From NCBI GenBank assembly GCA_025200525.1, contig CM045758.1:189552463-189616462 (forward strand): a stretch of DNA of 64,000 nucleotides, given 5' to 3'. The notes under the pieces are model-generated. The model saw only the letters and a list, made by a program, of their open reading frames with translations. It was not told the DNA's origin and made no database searches. Position numbers and translations under genes: made by a program. Shown here one piece after another: positions 36,128 through 45,515 of the stretch (position 1 is its first letter; each line of letters begins with the position of its first letter). The DNA comes from Camellia lanceoleosa (lineage: Eukaryota > Streptophyta > Magnoliopsida > Ericales > Theaceae).

Positions 36128-37757
36128 CCAACGCTTCCATAGCGTCTCGATCCATGTAATGGTTTTGATTACCCATGCTTCCTCGACTCCAATGTCTCGG
36201 TTGCAACAATTGGAGCTCGTGATCAACTTCATACGGAACCCGATCTGCGCTTTCAAAGTGTGTCCATATATTGTTTGTGGTATCTTCGTCCTCTCCGTGC
36301 ACGAGCCGGTCGAGCTCAATCATCAATAGGCATGCCGCGGCATCATCAAACAAGGGCAACTTTCCGTTGCCATCTATTGCCAAAGTTGCCCTCGATCGTC
36401 ATCCAAACTAGGGGCAACTTTCCGTTCTCTTCCTCTCCCCTTTTAAGCCGGGGCAATTTTCCAAATTGCCTCCGATCCGAGGTTGCGCATCTCGATGGTG
36501 AGTTCGTGCTCGTTGAGCATTGACCGTTTGCAAAATAGTTTTTGAAAATTTTTCTTGAGGTTGACTATTTTCTCGAAAACAATTCCATTTTCCAAAATTG
36601 GACCATGTTTGGACCCAAAGGAAAACTTTTCGATTGCAACTGACTTGCATGATTTTCAAATCAAAATTGCCCAAGCACGCTAATCGGCGTTCATTTTGAT
36701 CAAAAGCTGTTTTAGAAAGAAACAAAGAATGGTCGAGTAATGAACTAGGGACCACAGTTGAGCTGTATCCTGTCTTCCCCCACCGTCGACGCATTTGCGG
36801 AAAAGCGCTCTATTTACGGAAGAAATAGCCATGAGTTATTTGTATCGGGCATGAATCGCCGCTTCCTATTCATCTATCAACCACTCGGGGAGGGATGGAA
36901 AATGAGAGAATAAAGAATAGAGAGGTGTAAGTAGAGAAAAGTGAAAAGAAGGTCTTGTGAGAAAAACCGAGCTCGAGGGCCAAGTGATCGAGAATCACAA
37001 ATCGTCGAGAGGGTGGGAAACACGGGAAGAATTGGCTCCTCAAGATCTTTTGTTTTCAAACACGTCCGTGTTGTGTCTTTTGGTTTGTTAGTCTTAACTT
37101 AGTTTTGAGTCTTTTAAAGTGTGTCTCATTGTGTCTAGGTCGTGTGCCTTTTACTTTACGTACTTGAGTTCTCCGTGTGTCGGTTGTAGGCTCGATACCG
37201 GGTTAAAAACCTCTCTTTACCTCAAAATCGTGCTCGAGAATCCGTGCCATTCTCTACATCCATCTTGAGGTAAGAAGAAATGGAAAATTTGGGACATCCG
37301 AGTGTGTTTCAATTTCGGTCGATTCACTTTGCCGTGATCCGGCTTGTCCGATTAAATGTTTGTTCAAAGTTTGTCGTGTGCGGAATGAACTGAATGTTGG
37401 GTTATGGGTCGTATCTTGATTAATCCCGGAGGATGTGGGTGTGTTCGATTTGAGCGATGGTTTTGTATGAGTTGTTTCTTTGTTAGTTGGTTGGTTATCC
37501 GATTATTCTGATTGCAAGTGCCCAATTTCGAGCAATAAAACAATTTCGATTACATCGAGATGTAATATGATGCAATCGATGCAAAGTAGGAGATATGTAA
37601 ACATAACACTCTTGGATAAAAAGTTTGTTTTATATAATCTCTTTGAGTACAAACTTTTGAAGAAAGCAAAAAATGCACTGTGGCGATACATAGTACTCTA
37701 TCTACCAAAAAGAAAAGTACAAGAAAAGAAATAAAAGAAAAAGCGACAAAATCATCA
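36128..37757 (+). other. Internal spacer without recognisable genes
   Basis: Resembles parts of 19826-22149 of the host element (GGGGCAATTTTCC and TTGCGCATC blocks near 36455-36495). Open frames here are short and on both strands, with no family resemblance. No gene called. Confidence 0.5.
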
Positions 37758-40700
37758 TCATCGTGAGGCCTCATGCACGAGGATCGATCCTCGCCTCTTC
37801 TGGGCAAAAGCACGAGCATCGTCGAGCCAGGCAGAGCTATCCCGGCCTCCTCCGCCAAATGACTCGTCCGCCTCCGACTCACCATCTCCTGGGCGCTCGT
37901 GGCTGCTCCCCCGTGACCACGTCCCCTCTAGTGCGAGGAATATCACGCCATCCGAGTAGAGAGAGGCCCAGCCGAGCAGGCCACCCTTTGGAGGATCGGG
38001 AAAGGAGGTGAAAATACAAAGAACAAACACATCGAATCTGGTGGCGGTTTATCGGTCTGTATAGTACGATGTGTGAATCTTGTGAATGAATCGATGCAGA
38101 TCACGATATATAAGTCTGATGTATATGGCGTGGCGGTTTATCGATTTTTGTGCGATGTAGCAGTTATGCGAAAGCAGTATGATTTGAGGCGTAGTCGAAG
38201 AACATACTGCGGGGCCAAAGCGTCGAGAGTCATTGCAGCATCCCCATCGAGGAGGCATTGACTCCTGGTGATGGGTATACTCGGAGGCTGCAAAAATATT
38301 AAATACATCGATGATACGTGGGATACTTGAATGAACGAAAGGAAATAACAATGCAAGATCTGAAATAAAGTAATACATCTGGGAGGCAAGTCGGGAATCT
38401 TGCCAACTCGTGACCGGAGGAGGAGCAAAAGGGATCTGGTAGGTCTCCCACTCTGCCCCTATAAGTCAACATGGTGGCGAGCGAGCCGGCCGTCCCTCGT
38501 CCCTCTGCACTCCTCTCTGCCATGAGCTCGAGCCCTCTGTGGCGACCCCTCTGCTCCTGCCTCTGCCGGGCAGGCGTCTCATTGGATCGGCTGAGCCCCT
38601 GCTCAAAAGGCCGCATCAAGAAGGTCCGGACGTACTCTGAATAAGTCGCCCTCGCCCTGTCGGCATCTCGTCCACCCGACCAAGGGTGTAGTCCTCCATC
38701 TGTGGCTGTACCCTCGATCTCCCTCATGCGCTCGGGAGGAAGGATCGGAACTATCTGCTCCGGCAACCCTAAGTGCAGCGTATAAACGCTCACCCAGTGT
38801 ACCGGGCAGACAGATGGGCCCTCGAGAAATCCGTGGCCGAGGTCTCGATGGCGCCGCATACCGATCTCGTATCACGGTAGTAGAGCCCACAGTACCGGTG
38901 ACTGAAATGAAATCTGATTGATTATCTCTTGATATAGAAATGTGCGGCAAGCGAAGCTTAAGCGGTATAAGTAAAACATACCTCGGTGGGGGTGATGGTG
39001 TCGAAGAAAGCGGCGGAAGAAGCTAAAAGTGTCCGGGGCCTCGGACGCATCGCCCGTCATGTGGCGAGAAGAAGGGGCGACGGAGGGTCTCCGCCTCGCA
39101 ACCAGCTCTAGTCTGGGAAGTGGCGTATACCACGGTACCAAAAAGACGTCGGTGTGACTATCGAGATCAAGCGGGATGAGAATAAGCGAAATAACGGAGC
39201 CGTGTGTTGTGTATTGTGTTGTGCGAGTGCTGGCGTGAACGATGTCGCGGTCGATTAAAGCGGAGTATGTGTGTGCCGTGTATACGATATCTGAACTTCG
39301 ATGTGTGCGATGTACAAAATCTGAAAGTATAAACAATGTAAAGTAGAGAAGAAGACATACCTCCGGGCTCGCTTGATAGCCTCTAGCTTGTTGTCCTTTG
39401 CCACGGTGAGCTCATATAACCGTAAAGGGTGGCCAAAGCCGCGCCCCGATCATCTTGCACAATCCTCTCGGCGTCCACCATGGCGGCGAGAGAACCGTGT
39501 TCGCCCGATCGGCAAGCAGGTGGTCCCCGGCAAGAACATAGAAGCGCGTGCGTATCTCAGCGACCTCTGGGTCGCCGGGCTGCGTCCACCGGCCGCGCTC
39601 GGGCGCACCTCGAACCGGAGTAGCGGGCGGACCTGGGCGAGCAAGTGGCGGCGCCTCGCCGAAAGTGAATCTGGCGGCAATCCACTCATCCATGTCATGT
39701 CGAAGGGATCGGATCACCCCCACCCGATCTGGTGAGCATCGAGAAGTCGTAAGGGGTCATCGTCATGTCCCCGATCGTGATAAGTGAAATGAATCGGTGG
39801 TGTCCACCACCTCTCTGCCAGGCGGCAAGAAGAGGTGCAGCGAGAGCACGGAGAGTCCCTGCGAAGGTGCCAAAGCGGCCCGATCTACAATGCGGCTAAC
39901 GGCGTCGAGCTCGGCGTACCAATCCGGCGGTGGCGTTCCCATACCGCGAGAGTATGGGAGTCTCCTGTAGTCAAGAAATTGCGAAGCCATATGAAGATAT
40001 CACGGTCGGTACAAATCTGGTATGCGTCTGATTTTTAAAATTCAAGCGAAGCAGATGCGGTGTGCTTCTGATAAACTACTAAGCGCGTGATCGTCGGTGT
40101 GTTTTGGATGCTCGGTGTAAACTTGGTGCATGTGTGCACATTTTTGATTTAAGCGGATATGTCGGGTTTGGCGTGCGGTGGGTGGGCTACGGCTGTGATA
40201 TGTCGGTGCTCCTATGAGGATCGGTGTAAATAGCATGTGCGTGTTTTCAAAGTTCAAATAGAAGCGGTCTCGGTATGTTTGATGAACTACTAGCGTGTGA
40301 TGTGTCGCGTGTTGGTGTAGTTTTGTGCAAATCTAGCATCGTCGAGTTTTGATTCAAATAAGCGGTGTCGGAATTGGCGGTGCAATGTGTCGTGTGTTTG
40401 GGTGATTGAGACTAGTGCGGTGTGTGTGCATGTGCGTCGATCCTAAGCAGATGTCGATTATGAGTTTGTCTACAATCAACTTCTGATGCAGTACATCGAA
40501 TTAAGCTAATGGGTTCGATTAGCTACGGCGATTGACATGAAATCTACATTACAAAAATAAAGCAAAGATAAGGTGTTACCTCGGGCGCCAAAGGACAAAT
40601 GAGTGGCGGCTCGCGCGAAGCTCGGGTCCAAAGCCTGTTGAAGCCATGAAGTGGCAGAGTCCGTCTGGCGGAAACACGTGGATGGCCGGCTGGTAGGTCG

Positions 40701-40797
40701 CCGGGTCGAAGGGGCGCTCGCTCAGTGGCAGGAGCTCGACCCCGGGATCCATCTCGTGGTCCGGGGGAGTCCCGACGTGTGGGATATCATCGGCCAT
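37758..40797 (-). pseudogene. Antisense PMD gene of the young element, multi-exon
   Basis: Homologue of the gene at 27966-22150. ATG at 40797 (MADDIPHVGTPP). Exon 1 ends 40580 (CCCGAG/GTAACA). Exon 2 is about 39964-39361, with its acceptor after CTACAG and donor GGAG/GTATG matching the host donor at 24003; it holds the PMD part DTTDSFHLSRSG and TLYGYMSS. Exon 3 ends at 38992 (CCGAG/GTATG). Exon 4 starts 38901 after TTTCAG and contains LEGP.VCPVHW and GLPEQIVPILPPERMR-like sequence. Exon 5 starts 38287 (ASEYT...). The last exon ends EASR-stop at 37758 after an acidic, Gly/Ser-rich tail. The exon 4 and 5 donors and the last acceptor look damaged, and there are several frameshifts, so no intact product as written. 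Introns are longer than in the host copy (intron 1 is 615 versus 118 bp). Confidence 0.78.
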
Positions 40798-41138
40798 AGC
40801 AATGGAGATGAGAAAAATAGCCGGAAGAAGAAAAATGGGCGGAATCACGAAAAGTCAATGGGACGTCAACCCAGGAGGGTCGGAAATGGCGAGAAGGCGG
40901 AAGAGGAAAATGCACGAAAATGTAGAGAATATCGAAACAAGTCGAAGAGGCGGAAAGCGGCGAAAAGTGCACGAAGCGAAGTTTTGTTCGGTCGAAAATG
41001 TCGAAACGCGAAGAATATCGCGAATCCGACGAAAAATGGGCGTGAAAGCGGAGAAATCGGAAAATCGAAGGAAAACACTCTAGAGAGAGAGAGGAGTTTT
41101 GGCGGTGTGGAAGTAAGAAAATAGGGTTTAGGTGCCCT

Positions 41139-41146
41139 ATTTTATA
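41139..41146 (-). promoter_or_regulatory. Putative promoter of the young antisense PMD gene
   Basis: Minus-strand TATAAAAT, about 345 bp upstream of the ATG at 40797, followed by CTCTCTCTCTCTAGAG (about 41094-41079). Its counterpart is at 28331-28340 in the host element. Confidence 0.6.
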
Positions 41147-41533
41147 ACACCCGTGGCAAATTAAAAGCGCCCCGATCGGGCATTTTACGCGGTCGGCACT
41201 TTTTGTGCCGATGGATGAGTTTAGGCGGCGGTGGCGGCGGTGACCACCCCACCCAGCCGGTGGTGCTCCCAAGGATGTTTTTAGGCAAGATGAGGGGTCT
41301 TGGCTCTCCATAGGTCAATAAAGTGCAAGAAAATGCATCCCCGATGCTCAACCAGCCTCCGTTTTGACTTCGGACCGTCTCTACTGTGCGTGACGCTCAA
41401 ATTCAAGCGGAGATTGTATCCTTTTGTATCCTTTTGTCTTTTATAAGATTCAAAAGTTACCCCGTGTGCGTTGCATGCATCCATCACATTGTCCGGCGCA
41501 TTGTATCGCGCCATCTTGCACGTCCCTTGGGAC
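41147..41533 (+). other. Upstream flank of the antisense PMD gene
   Basis: Contains a GTCGGCACTTTTTGTGCCGA inverted repeat (about 41191-41211) and GGCGGTGGCGGCGGTGACC (41223-41241), reminiscent of LTR U3 words, then sequence leading into the tandem array. No coding potential seen. Confidence 0.4.
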
Positions 41534-42620
41534 TTGCATTTCATTGCATCTCGAGGTACGTGTGCCTCATTTTGCATTCCATTTTGCATCATGAGGTATG
41601 TGTGCCTCATTTTGCATTTCATTGCATCTCGAGGTACGTGTGCCTCGTTTTGCATTTCATTTTCCATCAAATGAGGTATGTGTGCCTCATTTTGCATTTC
41701 ATTGCATCTCGAGGTACGTGTGCCTCGTTTTGCATTTCATTTTCCATCAAATGAGGTATGTGTGCCTCATTTTACATTTCATTTTCCATCAAATGAGGTA
41801 TGTGTGCCTCATTTTGCATTTCATTGCATCTCGAGGTACGTGTGCCTCGTTTTGCATTTCATTTTCCATCAAATGAGGTATGTGTGCCTCATTTTGCATT
41901 TCATTGCATCTCGAGGTATGTGTGCCTCGTTTTGCATTTCATTTTCCATCAAATGAGGTATGTGTGCCTCATTTTGCATTTCATTGCATCTCGAGGTACG
42001 TGTGCCTCATTTTGCATTCCATTTTTCATCAAATGAGGTATGTGTGCCTCATTTTGCGTTTCATTGCATCTCGAGGTACGTCTGCCTCGTTTTGTATTCC
42101 ATTTTCCATCAAATGAGGTATGTGTGCCTCATTTTGCATTTCATTGCATCTCGAGGTACGTGTGCCTCGTTTTGCATTCCATTTCCCATCAAATGAGGTA
42201 TGTGTGCCTCATTTTGCATATCATTGCATCATGAGGTATGTGTGCCTCATTTTGCATATCATTGTATCTCGAGGTACGTGTGCCTCGTTTTGCATTCCAT
42301 TTTGCATCATGAGGTATGTGTGCCTCATTTTGCATTTCATTGCATCTCAAGGTACGTGTGCCTCGTTTTGCATTTCATTTTCCATCGAATGAGGTATGTG
42401 TGCCTCATTTTGCATTTCATTGCATCTTGAGGTACGTATGCCTCTTTTTGCATTTCATTTTCCATCGAATGAGGTATGTGTGCCTCATTTTGCATTTCAT
42501 CGCATCTCGAGGCACGTGTACCTCGTTGCACTTCATTTTCCATCCTTTGAGGCACGCGCACCTCATTGCACGCGCGTCTCGTTTGCCCCATTTGCATCCG
42601 CATGCGTGTCTCATTCGCAT
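41534..42620 (+). repeat. 80-bp tandem repeat array, about 13 units, each of two ~40-bp halves
   Basis: One half reads GAGGTATGTGTGCCTCATTT... and the other GAGGTACGTGTGCCTCGTTT..., each followed by TGCATTTCATT and a short linker. Each half begins with an inverted repeat GAGG(YA)...(TR)CCTC around ACGTG. Two places (about 41758-41800 and 42200-42240) carry an extra half unit, showing slippage by halves. Towards the right end (42500-42620) units degenerate (GAGGCACGCGCACCTC). The array produces a ladder of overlapping open frames, but 80 is not a multiple of three, so these are repeat artefacts. Confidence 0.92.
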
Positions 42621-43177
42621 CACACTCACTTAGAGTGTTGTGTAATGTCGTTGCCCTCTGATGCAGCGAGACCTTAAACACGCCGGTCTAGAGACCTTAA
42701 ATCCTCTGAAGGTGCAATTCGCCGGTGTTAAATGCGTGCGAACGACTTTCGGTGGTCTGGTAAAGCCACCTATCTGGGTTTGCGGTAAGTTCCTAGAAGA
42801 CCAACTGGGACGTTGAAAACTAGAGTTTAAACGGCTTATGCCTAGAATGCAAAGGTTCGGAATTTCCGAGACTAAAGTCTGGTTTAAATACCCAAGGGGT
42901 GTACCCTCGGCTTGAAATCTGTATGGAAGCCCCATAGGTCGAGGCGGCGTGGTTACGCCTCAGTGCAGATCTTGAACCGACCTAGTATATCGCCTTGTTG
43001 GTAAGATAGGGAAAGCTGCAATCGTAGCCATTGCATCATCATGCATCGTCATGCATCATGTAAATACTGCATATGTCATGCATTTCAAAAAAAAAAAAAA
43101 ACCATGCATTTGTCCTGCATTTCATTGTAATATAGTGTATATGTCATGCATTTTCTATAAAACATCCAATGCATATT
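42621..43177 (+). other. Element tail between tandem arrays
   Basis: Unique-looking sequence with a run of A at 43087-43102 and ATGCATCATCATGCATCGTCATGCATC microrepeats (about 43031-43060). No gene or structured RNA recognised. Confidence 0.4.
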
Positions 43178-43660
43178 GCATTGTAGCTTGCATACATCCA
43201 TTGCATCACCTCCATCTATGGCTTGCACCTTTCCTTGTTGGGCTTGGTCTGGTATGTGCCCATATTTTTCGTGTCGAAATACAGTTGTCGAGCTTTTGTG
43301 TCCGAGCCTTGAGGGTAGCGGCACCGCTTCTGTGTTAGATACGGTTTGTATGCGTACATGCCTTTCCTAGGCAAAATACGGTTTGGCCCGCGTGCCGTAT
43401 CCATTGTATCCATATCCATTGCATTGTAGCTTGCATGCATCCATTGCATCACCTCCATCTATGGCTTGCACCTTTCCTTGTTGAGCTTGGTCTGGTATGT
43501 GCCCATACTTTTCGTGTCGAAACACAGTTGTCGAGCTTTTGTGTCCGAGCCTTGAGGGTAGCGGCACATACATGTTAGATACGGTTTGTATGCGTACATG
43601 CCTTTCCTAGGCAAAATACGGTTTGGCCCGCGTGCCATATCCATTGTATCCATTTCCATT
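43178..43660 (+). repeat. Tandem duplication, two copies of about 243 bp
   Basis: Copy 1 is 43178-43420 and copy 2 is 43421-43660; both run from GCATTGTAGCTTGCAT to CCGTATCCATTG/CCATATCCATTG. They are about 95% alike by eye, with one short replaced stretch (CACCGCTTCTGTG versus CACATACATG). A third start (ACATTGTAGTGTAG) follows at 43661. Non-coding. Confidence 0.85.
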
Positions 43661-44503
43661 ACATTGTAGTGTAGTTATTGCATCCGGCATTAGGATCATT
43701 ATTCTCTCCTCAGCGGGTCGTTTCCCCACTTATGTCATTCCACCCAATACTTGTTCTTGTGTCTGTCTACATTACTCATAGTTCTGTGTGCGCTCGTGCT
43801 TTGAGGGCTCCGACACCTTTTCTATGGTAGACGGACTTGTTACCTCCATCAATCTATTTGACACTTGTGCGGTTTCGAACCGTTCCGGTTTGAATCATGA
43901 TTCAATTGCCCTGCATATAGTCCGCATCGCATATAGTTTCAATTGCATTGCATTATTAGTTGCATTATTGTTGTATATATTGCATATCATTTTGCATATC
44001 ATTTAGCATTCGCATTGCATATGTCATGCATGTACACTAACAATATTGTACCTGTTAAGTTTACTTTCTTTGCAGGCACGATATTGTATGTACGGCTCAT
44101 TTGAGGCCGGTGCAACCGGACGAGTCGCACAGGTATTGTTTCCTCCCCGCGAGACGTTTGAGAATGGCATAATTCTCTTACATCCTTTCTACATTGTAGT
44201 GTAGTCTGGTGTACGCTAGCTTATAACTGTCGCATGTGTGCTTCATTACAGCTTCCTTTGCATGATCATAAGTTATGCTCGGCTTATTGCAATGTCTTGC
44301 ATTTTGCCCCTACCTTCAAGCATACCTTATCTCGGCTTGTATGCGTGCACGAACTCTGTTGGTTTGATTCCTAAAGGGATCGTGGCGCTTGCGAGTTCAA
44401 CCATTTGCGCTTTGTATGTTTGTCCAAGTCTTGACCTTGTCAAAAATGGGTCGTCTCGGCTTTGACATTCACTCCGTCATTATTATGACTTTCGAGTTCT
44501 GTC
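43661..44503 (+). other. Conserved element tail before the polypurine tract
   Basis: Shares blocks with the host tail: GTTAAGTTTACTTTCTTTGC..GATATTGTATGTA (44055-44092) with 28960-28998, and GCATGATCATAAGTTATG and GGTTTGATTCCTA (44261-44373) with 48642-48715. Non-coding, conserved order, role unknown. Confidence 0.55.
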
Positions 44504-44511
44504 AAAGAGGG
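44504..44511 (+). other. Polypurine tract of the young element
   Basis: AAAGAGGG just before the 3' LTR; the host element has AAAGAGGGG at 48859-48867 four bases before its LTR. It primes plus-strand DNA. Confidence 0.65.
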
Positions 44512-44896
44512 CAATCAGAGACACCCCATTTTGACCGTCCTCAAGACTCGGACGTCACCGCTTGAACACTCGGTGATCATCCATGTGTGTGTTCGTTTGG
44601 AGTTCCGAGTTCTCGGCTCGCGCCTTGCCTCAGTCCTCCGAACTTGGCGTTTGTGTCCTGGTTACGCACCGGACACCGTGTTTTGCCTTAGAGGCGAGAA
44701 TGCTTTGTGAGGCATTCCCACACACCACCGTGGCTAGAGGCCACCGGCTGGTAAGTTGCCACCGGCACTATATTGTGCCTCGGCACTATTTTGTGCCGAC
44801 CGGCACTAAATTTTGTCAAAATGACATTTTTTGCCGGCCGGACACTGTGCACTTGCTTTCTGAGATATTTTCAGACAGCTGTGTGCCATTGGCTTC

Positions 44897-44920
44897 CCCT
44901 CCATACACGTGTATGGAGGG
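44897..44920 (+). promoter_or_regulatory. Perfect 24-bp G-box palindrome, 3' LTR
   Basis: Centred on CACGTG with core CCATACACGTGTATGG (44901-44916) and extended by CCCT/AGGG to 44897-44920. It is 41 bp upstream of TATAAG at 44961-44966. Confidence 0.7.
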
Positions 44921-45475
44921 ATGAGCCCTTGTTTGCTTAGCTTGTAAGTCTTACAAGTTCTATAAGAGGAAGGCTCTTCTTCTTGGCTTAGGGTTGAAAT
45001 TCTTGAGAGGTTTCAGCTATTTTAGAGAGAAACCAAGCTCTGGTTATAGGTTAGATCATATATCTATTCTATCTCTCTTTTCCTTGCTTATTTAGTACAC
45101 TAGGTGCTTTAGTTCACACTTTTGCACACAAGCACCTAGTGTTTCACCTTCCCTTGCTCTTGAGGTTCCAAGAGGTTGTTCTTGAGGTTTGTGGCTGGTT
45201 TGAAGCTAAAGGAAGCCATCACACCACCATCTTTGAAGAAGGCTACAAGGGTAAGGACCTAGTCCTCTTTTTACCCCCTTTTTGTACCTTGTTTTTACAT
45301 AGTTTAAAACAGTTTTTGGGCTTAGTTTTTGGCACATAAAAGTTCTGATTTTTGACCCTCTTTATTGTATATTAAGAGTGTTTTGTGGTTTGGGGAGGTT
45401 TGACCCCCTTTAGACCTTGAAAAGGGTCCCTTTTTGTGCTATTTTGGAGAGATCCGGGACTTGTGTGTTTGGGCC

Positions 45476-45515
45476 TCTCCACCACTGAAATCTTGAGGGA
45501 TTTCGGTGGTGGAGA
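45476..45515 (+). other. Hairpin 1 of the conserved module, 3' LTR
   Basis: Same 17-bp stem as 30391-30430 with a single A to G change that leaves a G-U pair in RNA. Hairpin 2 follows at about 45535-45560. Confidence 0.75.

Noticed and set aside
38299..41124. Long GC-rich open frames on both strands (for example 39373-39735 + and 40651-41124 +)
   Set aside because: Shadows of the minus-strand PMD exons and GC-rich flanks; no plus-strand similarity.
41534..42620. CRISPR-like array
   Set aside because: Direct head-to-tail 80-bp units without unique spacers, in a plant retroelement; a minisatellite.
41386..42633. Ladder of overlapping plus-strand open frames encoding repeated Cys/His/Phe-rich peptides
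   Set aside because: They follow the 80-bp repeat, which shifts frame every unit, and there is no start context, family similarity or codon bias; repeat artefacts.
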